The position numbers and the translations under genes were made by a program. The notes beneath the pieces were generated by a model. It saw nothing but the letters and a program-made list of their open reading frames with translations. It had not been told where the DNA came from and did no database searches. Shown in pieces: positions 9,541 through 17,683 of a stretch of DNA of 35,805 nt. The stretch is from Lachnospiraceae bacterium. GTDB lineage: Bacteria > Bacillota > Clostridia > Lachnospirales > Lachnospiraceae. Numbering within the stretch: the first letter of the stretch is position 1; the number at the start of each line of letters is the position of its first letter. The stretch covers positions 1 through 35,805 of the forward strand of contig JAFTFE010000050.1 of the NCBI GenBank assembly GCA_017449765.1, written 5' to 3'.

Positions 9541-11001
9541 ATGGATATCTATAAAGACATAGAACAAAGGACCAATAAAGAAATATACATAGGTGTTGTA
9601 GGTCCTGTCAGAACAGGTAAATCAACCTTTATTAAAAGATTTATGGAGATGCTTGTTATTCCTGCTATAGATGAGGAGAACAGCAGAATTAGAGCTAAGG
9701 ATGAGCTTCCTCAATCTGCCGCAGGTAAGACTGTAATGACTACAGAGCCGAAATTCATTCCCAAAGAAGCTGTCGATATAACCGTCGGTGATGGAGTTAA
9801 TCTTAAGGTAAGGATGATTGATTGCGTCGGATATATGGTTGATGGTGCGGAAGGGCACGAAGAGGACGGTAAGGAAAGACTTGTAACTACTCCTTGGTTT
9901 GATTATGACATACCTTTTACGGAAGCGGCATCAATCGGAACAAGAAAGGTTATTAAGGATCATTCGACAGTAGGTATGGTTATAACCAGTGACGGAAGTA
10001 TAACCGATATAGACAGGACTTCGTACATAGAACCTGAACAAAAGACGATAGGTGAATTAAATGAATTAGGTAAACCGTTTGTTATTTTGCTTAATTCCAG
10101 ACATCCAAATTCTGAGGAAACTGTAGAAATGGCAGGAGAGCTGTCAGAAAAATATAATAAGACAGTAATTCCTATAAATTGTGACAAATTAAATGAAGAC
10201 GATATAAATATGATATTTGAGAGTCTTCTTATGGAATTTCCTGTAACCGCAGTTAATTTTAATATTCCTAAATGGGTTGAGGCACTTGATAATGATAATG
10301 AGATTAAGGAATATCTTATTGATTTGGCTAAGGATGCATTTTCGAATATCTACTTTATGAGGGATGTAAAGAATCTTAAGGTAAATTCTGATGATTATAT
10401 AGAGAAGATTGATCTTAGCAATATGAATCTTGCGGACGGAAATGTTAATATAACCATCAAACTTTTTGATAAATACTACTATGATATGATTTCAAAGCTG
10501 CTTGGCAATGACATTAAGAATGAATATGAATTTATGAAGGAGATTAAGGAACTTGCCGAGACCAAAAATTCATGCAAGAAAGTGAGTGAGGCGTTGTCAA
10601 GGTCACTTGAGACGGGATATGGCTCAGTTTCTCCTGAGAAGGAAGACATAAAACTTGATACTCCTGAACTAATAAAATCAGGTAATAAATATGGTGTTAA
10701 GATAAAGGCTGAGGCACCGTCCATACATCTTATTAAGGCTAATATAACTACTGAGATTGCACCGATAGTCGGCTCAGAGGAGCAGGCAAAGGATCTTATA
10801 GATTATATCAATAGTGACGGCACGGAAAATAACGATATATGGAGTGTCAATATATTTGGAAAAACCATAAGACAGCTTGTTGAGGACGGCTTACAGTCCA
10901 AGATTGACAAGATAAATCAGGAGAGTCAGCTTAAACTTCAGGATACTATGGAGAAGATTGTAAATGATTCAAACGGCGGAATGGTCTGCATTATTATTTA
11001 G
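9541..11001 (+). CDS. spoIVA: Stage IV sporulation protein A, spore coat ATPase
   Basis: ATPase that polymerises on the outer forespore membrane and forms the base layer of the spore coat. The 486-residue protein matches the family along its length. It has Walker A GPVRTGKST (residues 21-29), then DELPQSAAGKTVMTTEPKF, IDCVGYMV, EAASIGTRKVIKDHST, the central helical region, and the conserved C-terminus that ends in GGMVCIII, which in the family is needed for localisation. The start is ATG with GGGGG upstream, inside a hairpin. In Bacillus, transcription depends on sigmaE. Its position after gpsA is the usual one. This gene is strong evidence for a spore-former. Confidence 0.98.
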   Translation: MDIYKDIEQRTNKEIYIGVVGPVRTGKSTFIKRFMEMLVIPAIDEENSRIRAKDELPQSAAGKTVMTTEPKFIPKEAVDITVGDGVNLKVRMIDCVGYMVDGAEGHEEDGKERLVTTPWFDYDIPFTEAASIGTRKVIKDHSTVGMVITSDGSITDIDRTSYIEPEQKTIGELNELGKPFVILLNSRHPNSEETVEMAGELSEKYNKTVIPINCDKLNEDDINMIFESLLMEFPVTAVNFNIPKWVEALDNDNEIKEYLIDLAKDAFSNIYFMRDVKNLKVNSDDYIEKIDLSNMNLADGNVNITIKLFDKYYYDMISKLLGNDIKNEYEFMKEIKELAETKNSCKKVSEALSRSLETGYGSVSPEKEDIKLDTPELIKSGNKYGVKIKAEAPSIHLIKANITTEIAPIVGSEEQAKDLIDYINSDGTENNDIWSVNIFGKTIRQLVEDGLQSKIDKINQESQLKLQDTMEKIVNDSNGGMVCIII

Positions 11002-11002
11002 C

Positions 11003-11031
11003 TTGCCTGGCTAACTTAATTATGGTAAAAT
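11003..11031 (+). promoter_or_regulatory. Putative sigmaA promoter for scpAB
   Basis: TTGCCT (11003-11008) and TAAAAT (11026-11031) are separated by 17 bases, directly after the spoIVA stop and about 80 bases before scpA. This would let the vegetative scpAB genes escape the sporulation control of spoIVA. It is called from consensus match and position only. Confidence 0.5.
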
Positions 11032-11108
11032 ATCACGAGTGAGAATTAGTCCGAAGGGATAAAGATTCGTAATATATGAATAATTGATTGAAAAATTATG
11101 GGAAGATT

Positions 11109-11861
11109 ATGATAGAGAAACCGGAATATAAAATCAATGAATTTGAAGGTCCTCTGGACCTTCTTCTTCATTTGATAGAGAAGAATAAATTTAATATCTT
11201 TGATATACCGATTGCGGATATTACAGAGCAGTATCTGGATTATGTAGCGAAGATGCAGGAGGAGAATCTGGACATAATGAGTGAATTTCTGGTTATGGCA
11301 GGGACACTTCTTAGCATAAAAGCCAAGATGCTCCTTCCGAAGCACGAAGAGGAGGAAGAAGAGGAAGATCCACGTTCTGAGCTTGTAAGAAGACTGTTGG
11401 AATACAAGATGTACAAGTATGCTGCATATGAACTAAAAGATATGGAGCTTGATGCCGTAAAGAATTATTATAAGGCTCCATCAATACCTGCAGAGGTTAA
11501 AAACTTTAAAGAAGAAATTGATCCTGCCGAGATAATCGGAGATGTTACCCTTCTTCAATTAAATGAAATATTTAATGAGGTTATGAAGCGTACTGTGGAC
11601 AGGGTTGACCCGATAAGAAGTAAATTCGGTACTATAGAAAAAGAAGAGGTCAATATTGAGGACAAAATGCTTGAGATTAGAGAGTCTATAAGAGGACTTA
11701 AGGGGATTAATTTTAGGGCTTTACTTGAAGCAAGCCATTCAAAACAGAGTGTAATAGTAACTTTCCTGGCAATATTGGAACTTATGAAGGTTGGACATAT
11801 AGTTATAAAACAGGATAAGCTCTTTGGTGATATCATAATTGATTCACTGGAGTTGGATTAA
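11109..11861 (+). CDS. scpA: Segregation and condensation protein A
   Basis: Kleisin subunit of the SMC-ScpAB complex that compacts and separates chromosomes. It has the family N-terminus INEFEGPLDLLLHLIEKNK, then DIPIADITEQYLDY, an acidic linker, and a C-terminal winged helix with VTFLAILELMKVGHI. The ATG at 11109 is chosen because family members start a few residues before the EGPLDLLL motif; GGGAAG upstream is close (three bases), so an in-frame TTG at 11088 remains possible. Length is 250 residues. scpB follows after ten bases. Confidence 0.95.
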   Translation: MIEKPEYKINEFEGPLDLLLHLIEKNKFNIFDIPIADITEQYLDYVAKMQEENLDIMSEFLVMAGTLLSIKAKMLLPKHEEEEEEEDPRSELVRRLLEYKMYKYAAYELKDMELDAVKNYYKAPSIPAEVKNFKEEIDPAEIIGDVTLLQLNEIFNEVMKRTVDRVDPIRSKFGTIEKEEVNIEDKMLEIRESIRGLKGINFRALLEASHSKQSVIVTFLAILELMKVGHIVIKQDKLFGDIIIDSLELD

Positions 11862-11871
11862 CGGAGGAATT

Positions 11872-12447
11872 ATGGAAGACAGCGTTATAAAGACGGAGGC
11901 AGCTATTGAAGCGATTCTTTTTTCAATGGGTGAAGCAGTATCGCTCAAGGAGTTGTCAAATACGTTAGAAATTGATGATAAAACACTTGAGAAGATTTTA
12001 AACGATATGATGGACAGATATGATTCAAACGACAGAGGAATAAAGCTTGTCAAGCTTGAAGATTCATATCAATTATGTACCAAGAATGAATATTATGATG
12101 TGCTTACAAAACTGGTAAATATTCCTAAGAAGCACATACTTACCGATACTCTTATGGAGACACTTTCAATAGTTGCCTACAAGCAGCCGATTACCAGACA
12201 GGAGATAGAAGCCATAAGAGGTGTATCCTGTGTCCATGCCATCAATAAGCTTGTGGAATATAACCTTATAGCAGAAGTCGGAAGACTTGATGCTGTAGGA
12301 AGACCGATACTTTTCGGAACGACAGAAGACTTCCTTAGAAGCTTCGGAGTACAGTCTATGGATGATTTGCCTGTTATATCGCAGGAGAAAATCGAAGACT
12401 TCAGACAGGAAGCTATGGAAGAGGTAAATATTAAAGTTGAAACGTAA
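11872..12447 (+). CDS. scpB: Segregation and condensation protein B
   Basis: Winged-helix dimer that binds ScpA in the SMC condensin complex. The ATG at 11872 has an excellent CGGAGGA site; an in-frame TTG at 11839 lies within scpA and is rejected. The 191-residue protein shows the paired winged helices and the family motifs TLSIVAYKQPITRQEIEAIR, VGRLDAVGRPILFGTT and FLRSFG. It ends just before a strong terminator that closes the scpAB unit. Confidence 0.97.
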   Translation: MEDSVIKTEAAIEAILFSMGEAVSLKELSNTLEIDDKTLEKILNDMMDRYDSNDRGIKLVKLEDSYQLCTKNEYYDVLTKLVNIPKKHILTDTLMETLSIVAYKQPITRQEIEAIRGVSCVHAINKLVEYNLIAEVGRLDAVGRPILFGTTEDFLRSFGVQSMDDLPVISQEKIEDFRQEAMEEVNIKVET

Positions 12448-12453
12448 AATAAA

Positions 12454-12485
12454 GGACTGCCGTTTTAATGCGGCAGTCCGTTTTT
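12454..12485 (+). terminator. Intrinsic terminator between scpB and the HD-GYP gene
   Basis: A perfect nine-base-pair stem (12454-12462 with 12471-12479, GGACTGCCG/CGGCAGTCC) encloses an eight-base loop and is followed by G then TTTTT. The opposite strand also has a T-rich stretch after the stem, so it probably works in both directions. The T-run overlaps the stop codon of the convergent HD-GYP gene. Confidence 0.9.
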
Positions 12486-13578
12486 ACAATATCTGTTCAA
12501 TCTTTATATTTGAATTTTTGGATAAGTCTATGAAGCTGTTATTAGTCTTTATGAGCGGCTTGGACAGGCTTACCTTGTTAATGTATATTATATCGCCTTC
12601 TTCGCCGTTGCTTAATTTGACGTGGCAGTTTACATAGCTGTTTACGACGTGTTCAAGGAATGTTAGTATGTAATGTGGTTCGTATTTTTTGAGTCCGTCT
12701 TCCTCGAATATACTTATAACCGTAAATGGACTAAGTGGGCCTCTATAAACACGCTTTGCGGTCATTGCCTCGTATATATCGGCGATTGTAACAATCTTTG
12801 CACACCAGTCAATTTTATCACCTTTAAAACCGAGAGGATAGCCGGAACCGTCACATTTTTCGTGATGCATAAGTGCTGCCATCTGAATATGCGGGTCTAC
12901 ATTCTTACTCTTTAAAAGGTCATAACCTTTCTTTGGATGAGTCTTGATTATCTGAAATTCTTCATCAGTAAGCTTTCCGGGTTTTTGAATTATCTCCTGT
13001 GGTATCAATAATTTTCCTATATCGTGGAAAAGTCCGCAGGCAGTTACAAGCTCGGTTTGCTTTTCATCAAGTCCGAGCCAGCCGGCAAATATGTTACATA
13101 TAAGTGATACATTTAATGAATGATGGAAGGTTGAATCATCATAATTCTTAAGTGTAGATATCATTGCAAGTATTCCGAGCGGAGAGTTAGTTGCCTTAAC
13201 AATATCTAAGGTATTATCTATCATGGCATCTACATCAATAGGTGCGTTCTTATGTACTATATCATTTATTTTGTCGCTGAAATCCTCTACATTATTATCA
13301 TAAGCTTTCTTGAATTCTTTGTATTCGACTGTATTAGTATCTACTGACTGTGTTGCAGAAAGTTCGGATAAGTCGAGCAGACCATCTTCTGATGCTGCAC
13401 CTGATGTTATGTCTTCCTCCGAAATCGATACATTAAATACATTATTAGTAACTATCTTATTGATTATGGTCTTTGTTAATACTGTATTTGCAGGCACTAT
13501 CATATAACCCTGATCGTTATATACTTCTGAGCCTGTTACCATTCCTTCTTTTAAATCTGATACAAAATAAGTCTTCAT
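12484..13578 (-). CDS. HD-GYP domain protein, probable cyclic-di-GMP phosphodiesterase
   Basis: A 364-residue cytoplasmic protein. Residues about 1-52 form an N-terminal domain seen ahead of HD-GYP domains (FVSDLKEGMV, DQGYMIVPANTVLT). A Ser/Asp-rich linker follows, then the HD-GYP domain (about 145-330): FHHSLNVSLI (His152/153), HDIGKLLIP (His185-Asp186), THPKKGY, and MHHEKCDGSGYP, which carries the HHE and GYP signatures. All metal-ligand motifs look intact, so activity on c-di-GMP or a related dinucleotide is likely. It lies antisense between scpB and dacF with its own promoter. No sensor or membrane domain is present, so its input is unknown. Confidence 0.93.
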   Translation of the reverse strand: MKTYFVSDLKEGMVTGSEVYNDQGYMIVPANTVLTKTIINKIVTNNVFNVSISEEDITSGAASEDGLLDLSELSATQSVDTNTVEYKEFKKAYDNNVEDFSDKINDIVHKNAPIDVDAMIDNTLDIVKATNSPLGILAMISTLKNYDDSTFHHSLNVSLICNIFAGWLGLDEKQTELVTACGLFHDIGKLLIPQEIIQKPGKLTDEEFQIIKTHPKKGYDLLKSKNVDPHIQMAALMHHEKCDGSGYPLGFKGDKIDWCAKIVTIADIYEAMTAKRVYRGPLSPFTVISIFEEDGLKKYEPHYILTFLEHVVNSYVNCHVKLSNGEEGDIIYINKVSLSKPLIKTNNSFIDLSKNSNIKIEQIL

Positions 13579-13657
13579 ATGTGTGCACCTGCTATGTAAA
13601 ATATGTTAGTGTATATCTTGTTATCTGTGATTATCTGCACAGCTTTATGTTATATGT

Positions 13658-13686
13658 ATTATACTAAATCAACAAGATAAATTCAA
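13658..13686 (-). promoter_or_regulatory. Putative sigmaA promoter of the HD-GYP gene
   Basis: On the minus strand, TTGAAT (13681-13686) is followed after exactly 17 bases by a perfect TATAAT (13658-13663). Transcription would begin near 13650, giving a leader of about 70 bases before the start codon. A GGTG ribosome site lies upstream of that ATG. Confidence 0.65.
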
Positions 13687-13751
13687 TTATTATGTCTAAA
13701 GTTTTTATATGAAAAATATATTAGTAATAGATAATTTATATGGAGTGGTAT

Positions 13752-14921
13752 ATGAAAAGGAGGATATTTGCGTTATTAATCAGCATAACGGTAATCTTAA
13801 ATCTAAGTATAGGACATATTGATACAAAAGCTGAGAATTTGAAGCTTTATTCACTTTCAGCTGTATTAATTGACGGAGATACAGGCAGAGTGTTATATGG
13901 CAAAGATGAGAATACCGCACGTCCGATGGCAAGTACGACCAAAATTATGACACTAATACTGGCGCTTGAATATGGAGAAACTGAGGATGTAGTGACTGTA
14001 TCAAGCTATGCATCCAAGATGCCTGATGTGCAGCTTGGTATAACCGAGGGAGAACAGTATAAATTAAAAGACCTGCTTTTTTCTATGATGCTTGAGAGCC
14101 ATAATGATTCGGCTGTTGCTATTGCGGAGCATATTGGAGGAAGTGTGGAGAAATTCTCGGATATGATGAATAAGAAAGCTATGGAATTAGGATTATCAGA
14201 TACATATTTTATAACACCCAATGGTCTTGATGCGACAGATGAGAATGGAAATCATCATACTACGGCAAAGGACCTTGCACTTATTATGAAATACTGCATT
14301 ATGGATTCTCCACAGAGAGAGGCTTTTATAGATATTTGTCAGACCAGAAGCTATACATTCTCAGATTATGAGGGCAAACGAAGCTTTACGGTTAATAATA
14401 AAAATGCTTTTCTTGATATGTTTGATGGTGTAATTGCAGGAAAAACCGGATTTACGGGGGATGCAGGATATTGCTACGTAGGAGCAGTAAGGCGAAATGA
14501 TAAAACATATATTATAGCTTTACTCGGATGCGGCTGGCCGAATAATAAATCTTATAAGTGGTCTGACTCGAGGACATTATTTTCATATGGTATAGAGAAT
14601 TTTATCAGTAAAACAGTATTAGACAGGAATTATCAATTAAAAGATATCAGCGTAAATAATGGCATAGAGGCTGATAAAGTAAGAGTATATGTGGATGATG
14701 AGTTAAGCCTTATTATGGCTGATTGGGAGACTGTAAGGTATGAAGCAGACATGCCTGATGAGCTTGAAGCACCTGTATATTTGAATGATATGGTTGGATG
14801 TTTGAATGTATATATAAATGACGAATTATATAATGTATATAATATCTATTCGGCTGATGAAGTTAATCGTGTAAATTATAAATATTATTTTCAAACTGTA
14901 ATATACAAATTTCTTATGTGA
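13752..14921 (+). CDS. dacF: D-alanyl-D-alanine carboxypeptidase, DacF type (copy 1)
   Basis: Low-molecular-weight penicillin-binding protein that trims the terminal D-Ala from peptidoglycan peptides. The ATG at 13752 follows GGAGTGG; an upstream in-frame ATG at 13740 has no ribosome site. A signal peptide spans about residues 1-27. Active-site motifs are STTK (61-64), SHN (116-118, where the family usually has SGN or SAN) and KTG (231-233). A beta-rich C-terminal domain with an amphipathic end follows, as in membrane-associated DacF/PBP5 enzymes. Its placement next to dpaAB suggests a role in spore cortex formation, but that is inference. A paralogue lies at 27533. Confidence 0.92.
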   Translation: MKRRIFALLISITVILNLSIGHIDTKAENLKLYSLSAVLIDGDTGRVLYGKDENTARPMASTTKIMTLILALEYGETEDVVTVSSYASKMPDVQLGITEGEQYKLKDLLFSMMLESHNDSAVAIAEHIGGSVEKFSDMMNKKAMELGLSDTYFITPNGLDATDENGNHHTTAKDLALIMKYCIMDSPQREAFIDICQTRSYTFSDYEGKRSFTVNNKNAFLDMFDGVIAGKTGFTGDAGYCYVGAVRRNDKTYIIALLGCGWPNNKSYKWSDSRTLFSYGIENFISKTVLDRNYQLKDISVNNGIEADKVRVYVDDELSLIMADWETVRYEADMPDELEAPVYLNDMVGCLNVYINDELYNVYNIYSADEVNRVNYKYYFQTVIYKFLM

Positions 14922-14937
14922 CAAATGTAATAAAAAG

Positions 14938-14964
14938 GCAGGCTTTATCGTATTTTGTGCCTGC
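14938..14964 (+). terminator. Weak hairpin after dacF copy 1
   Basis: GCAGGC (14938-14943) pairs with GCCTGC (14959-14964) across a 15-base loop. It lies 16 bases after the dacF stop. The downstream T-tract is poor (ATTTTATT after several mixed bases), so termination, if any, is partial. Confidence 0.3.
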
Positions 14965-15039
14965 ATGGACTCATTTTATTGTGGAATAACAATTTATCTT
15001 TAATTGAATATAATAGAGTATCGTAGGGAGGTATATGAT

Positions 15040-15819
15040 TTGAATATCAGTAATATATGTGTCATAGGTGAAGACGACAGAATGGACTATGTTGCTTTGA
15101 AGTTATATACACTGGGATTTGATGTATATCGTGAAGAAAGATATATCAATAACAAGTCGATGATAGTTCTGTCGCCGCCGGCGAATGAAGCTATGACCAG
15201 AAGAATTATCCCATATCTGGAATACGGTCAGATACTTTATTCGGGAGCTATGTCTAACAGACTCAAGCATCAATGTGAACTAATGAAGATAGAGTATGTG
15301 GACTATCTTATGATTGATGAACTTACAACGATTAATGCAAAACTTACTGCAAAGGGTATTATTAAAAATGCAATAAAAAATAATGCTGTACTTGAAAAAA
15401 GTAATTGTCTTGTAACAGGGTTTGGTTTTTGTGGCAAGGCAATCGCAGAATTACTTACAAATGACAAGATAGATGCTAACGTGGATGTTATGGTAAGACG
15501 AAGAGAATTAAAACCTGTGATTGAAAACGCAGGTTTTGGATTTGTGGATATGAATGATACGTCAGTTAATTTTGAAAAATACAGCTATGTTTTTAATACG
15601 GTTCCGGCACTTATTATAAATGATACCATGATTGATAAGCTGTCAAAAAATGTAATGATATTTGATATTGCATCAGGAGAGGGCGGAGTGGATTTTAAAT
15701 ATTGCGAAGAAAAGGACATATTTGCCATACAGTGCCTTGGTATTCCGGGGAAGGAATATCCACAGGAGGCAGGAAATGCAATAGCTGATACAATAATTAA
15801 TGATATCAATCTCAAATAA
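15040..15819 (+). CDS. dpaA: Dipicolinate synthase subunit A
   Basis: With DpaB it makes dipicolinic acid from the lysine-pathway intermediate in the mother cell; dipicolinate gives spores their heat resistance. The TTG at 15040 is chosen because AGGGAGG (15025-15031) lies eight bases upstream and the protein then begins at NISNICVIGEDDRMDYVA, the expected family N-terminus; a TTG at 15004 has no such site. At 259 residues it has two Rossmann-like halves, the second starting at CLVTGFGFCGKAIAELL. LGIPGKEYPQEAGNAIADT lies near the end. A TATAAT box is at 15009-15014 but has no clear -35, compatible with sporulation sigma control. Confidence 0.95.
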   Translation: MNISNICVIGEDDRMDYVALKLYTLGFDVYREERYINNKSMIVLSPPANEAMTRRIIPYLEYGQILYSGAMSNRLKHQCELMKIEYVDYLMIDELTTINAKLTAKGIIKNAIKNNAVLEKSNCLVTGFGFCGKAIAELLTNDKIDANVDVMVRRRELKPVIENAGFGFVDMNDTSVNFEKYSYVFNTVPALIINDTMIDKLSKNVMIFDIASGEGGVDFKYCEEKDIFAIQCLGIPGKEYPQEAGNAIADTIINDINLK

Positions 15820-15854
15820 AACCTCCTACACATAAAATTAGAGAGGTCATTAAA

Positions 15855-16436
15855 ATGAAATTATCAGAGTGCAATATTGGATTTGCAATAACCGGATCAT
15901 TTTGTACTTTTGATAAAATTAAATCACAAATAAAAGTTCTAAAGGATGAAGGTGCTGACATAACACCTATTTTTTCATTTAACACATATAACATGGATAC
16001 AAGATTTACAAAAGCTAAAGATTTTATTGATGAAATCAAACAAATAACAGGTAAAGAAGGTATGTCAACCATACAACAGGCAGAAGCGGTAGGACCGAAT
16101 AAGCTTTTTGATGTGCTTGTAATAGCTCCATGTACGGGAAATACAGCAGCAAAGCTTGCAAACGGCATAACAGATACACCTGTACTTATGGCAGCAAAAG
16201 CACATTTAAGAAATAACCTTCCGCTTATAATTTCAATATCAACAAATGATGCACTTGGAATCAATTTACAGAACATTGGTAAGCTTATGGTTATGAAAAA
16301 TATATTCTTCGTACCATTCGGACAGGATGATTATATAAAGAAGCCTAATTCAATGATTGCTGATGTAAGTAAGATAGGAGATACCATTGAGGCTGCTATG
16401 AATAACAGACAGATTCAACCGGTAATTACAAATTAA
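15855..16436 (+). CDS. dpaB: Dipicolinate synthase subunit B
   Basis: Flavoprotein-like (HFCD-type fold) partner of DpaA. The 193-residue protein shows the family features: NIGFAITGSFCTFDKI at the N-terminus, VGPNKLFDVLVIAPCTGNT in the middle, then TPVLMAAKAHLRNNLPLII and the STNDALGINLQNIG segment. The start ATG follows GAGAGG. The 35-base gap from dpaA and shared direction indicate one operon. Together with spoIVA it shows that the organism is equipped to make dipicolinate-containing endospores. The unit ends at a GC-rich hairpin. Confidence 0.96.
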   Translation: MKLSECNIGFAITGSFCTFDKIKSQIKVLKDEGADITPIFSFNTYNMDTRFTKAKDFIDEIKQITGKEGMSTIQQAEAVGPNKLFDVLVIAPCTGNTAAKLANGITDTPVLMAAKAHLRNNLPLIISISTNDALGINLQNIGKLMVMKNIFFVPFGQDDYIKKPNSMIADVSKIGDTIEAAMNNRQIQPVITN

Positions 16437-16441
16437 AGATA

Positions 16442-16470
16442 ATGCCCCAAGGGAAATGCCCCTGGGGCAT
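16442..16470 (+). terminator. GC-rich hairpin between dpaB and the HTH gene
   Basis: ATGCCCCA (16442-16449) pairs perfectly with TGGGGCAT (16463-16470), and an inner GGG/CCC extends the stem after one mismatch, leaving a five-base loop. It lies between convergent genes, six bases after the dpaB stop and four bases before the stop of the HTH gene. The plus-strand T-tract is weak (GATTTACTT), while the minus strand reads TTATCTTTAATTT after the stem, so it may terminate the HTH transcript better. Confidence 0.65.
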
Positions 16471-16473
16471 GAT

Positions 16474-16695
16474 TTACTTATTGTTTGTTTTATCCGGTAT
16501 ATATTCCATTACATCAGATACATTGCAATCAAGTAGTCGGCACAGCATATCTATGGTTGTACTGTTTATAGGATTCCCTTTTTTTATTGAATAGTAGTTA
16601 GTCCTGGAAAATCCCATTTTTTCTAATCTGTATGAAGTTATTCCTTTTTCGTTTAGTGTTTTAAATAGTGGCGCATAGCTTATCATATTTATCAT
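16474..16695 (-). CDS. Small Cro/C1-type helix-turn-helix regulator
   Basis: A 73-residue single-domain DNA-binding protein. The start is the ATG at 16695, with GGGAG five bases upstream; an in-frame GTG at 16701 is less likely. It has the five-helix XRE pattern: FKTLNEKGITSYRLEKMGFS as helices one and two, RTNYYSIKKG as recognition region, and INSTTIDMLCRLLDCNVSDVMEYI as helices four and five. Such proteins typically bind short palindromes near their own promoter. It is divergent from the LytTR regulator at 16927, and the 231-base gap between them holds a palindrome that could be an operator for either. Confidence 0.85.
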   Translation of the reverse strand: MINMISYAPLFKTLNEKGITSYRLEKMGFSRTNYYSIKKGNPINSTTIDMLCRLLDCNVSDVMEYIPDKTNNK

Positions 16696-16808
16696 CCCCA
16701 CTCCCTTTTTTTTTATTTTAAAATTATGTACGTATTATGGGAATGTAAGAGATAACGTATGTACGAGAATACTTGCATATTTTTGTGATTAATGATAAGA
16801 TAAATTGA

Positions 16809-16832
16809 TTTGACTTTATATGTATAGTCAAA
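16809..16832. promoter_or_regulatory. Palindrome in the divergent regulator gap (candidate operator)
   Basis: TTTGACT (16809-16815) and AGTCAAA (16826-16832) form perfect seven-base inverted arms around a ten-base centre. The site lies midway between the HTH gene and the LytTR gene, in a very AT-rich 231-base gap that otherwise holds no gene. A TTGAAT/TATAAA pair (16860 and 16881) with a short 15-base spacer lies downstream and could be a weak promoter for the LytTR gene. Function is inferred from position. Confidence 0.35.
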
Positions 16833-16926
16833 AAGTATAGTTGTAATTTTATAAAAAAATTGAATTTTTTAACCTGATAGTATAAAATTTATATTATGCT
16901 TTATATTACAATATGAGGATAAAGGT

Positions 16927-17637
16927 ATGAGACTTATTATTTGTGACAATATACGTGAAGATGCATTATTTACAAAAAAACTTATTGAAGAATATCTTAC
17001 GGAAGATAAAAATAATATTAGTATAATTTCTCCTGATGAATTGCTTGGAAAAATTGACGATAATGAATTTGACTATGATATAGCTGTAATTGAAATTGAA
17101 TACCATAGAAATGATTTAAATGGTATAGAGCTTGGAAAAAGAATAAATGATAATGCTCCATTGTGTAATATTATATATCTTACAGACTTATCTGATTTTG
17201 TTTCGGATGTGTATGAGACCAGGCATTGTTATTTTGTGATGAAGAAAAATCAACAAAAAACACTTAATCGTGCATTGGATAAGGCTTTAGAATTATATTA
17301 TGAAAATAGTAATAAGAATACACTTCATATAAAATGTAATTATAACGATGTATATATATCTTCACAGAATATACAGTATATAACACGTGAAAATAGAAGA
17401 CTTAAAATCGTAGCGGATAAAACATATGAGTGTTATATGGGACTTAATGACTGTAAGAAGGCTTTGCCTGAAAAATTCCTGCGTTGTCATACAGGTTATA
17501 TAATTAATCCTGATTATATAAAATCCATAGAAGGCAATAAAATATGTATGATGGACAACAAAGAAATCCCTGTCGGAAGAGTTTATAAAGATAATTTTAT
17601 GTTGCTCTATAAGAAATATCTTGAAAAAAAGATATAG
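16927..17637 (+). CDS. LytTR-family response regulator with atypical receiver
   Basis: A 236-residue regulator with an N-terminal receiver-like domain (about 1-125) and a C-terminal LytTR DNA-binding domain (about 131-234, with FLRCHTGYIINPDYIKSI and IPVGRVYKD). In the receiver the acidic pocket is reduced (ICDN at residues 5-8). The position of the phosphorylated Asp is Glu56 in YDIAVIEIEY, where relatives have LDI or LDM. The Thr (YLTD) and Lys (VMKKN) positions are kept. Glu often mimics phospho-Asp, so it may be active without a kinase; no histidine kinase gene is nearby. It lies 46 bases before the first DUF5648 protein gene, in the same direction, which makes that island its likely target. 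Confidence 0.88.
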   Translation: MRLIICDNIREDALFTKKLIEEYLTEDKNNISIISPDELLGKIDDNEFDYDIAVIEIEYHRNDLNGIELGKRINDNAPLCNIIYLTDLSDFVSDVYETRHCYFVMKKNQQKTLNRALDKALELYYENSNKNTLHIKCNYNDVYISSQNIQYITRENRRLKIVADKTYECYMGLNDCKKALPEKFLRCHTGYIINPDYIKSIEGNKICMMDNKEIPVGRVYKDNFMLLYKKYLEKKI

Positions 17638-17683
17638 CGTCTGTACTTAAATTAAATCAAAAAAGAAATGGAGGAATATATCT

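Noticed and set aside
16730-16760. LytTR-type direct repeats upstream of the LytTR gene
   Set aside because: The two ACGTAT copies are 25 bases apart rather than about two helical turns, and the flanks do not match the known consensus well enough to call an operator.
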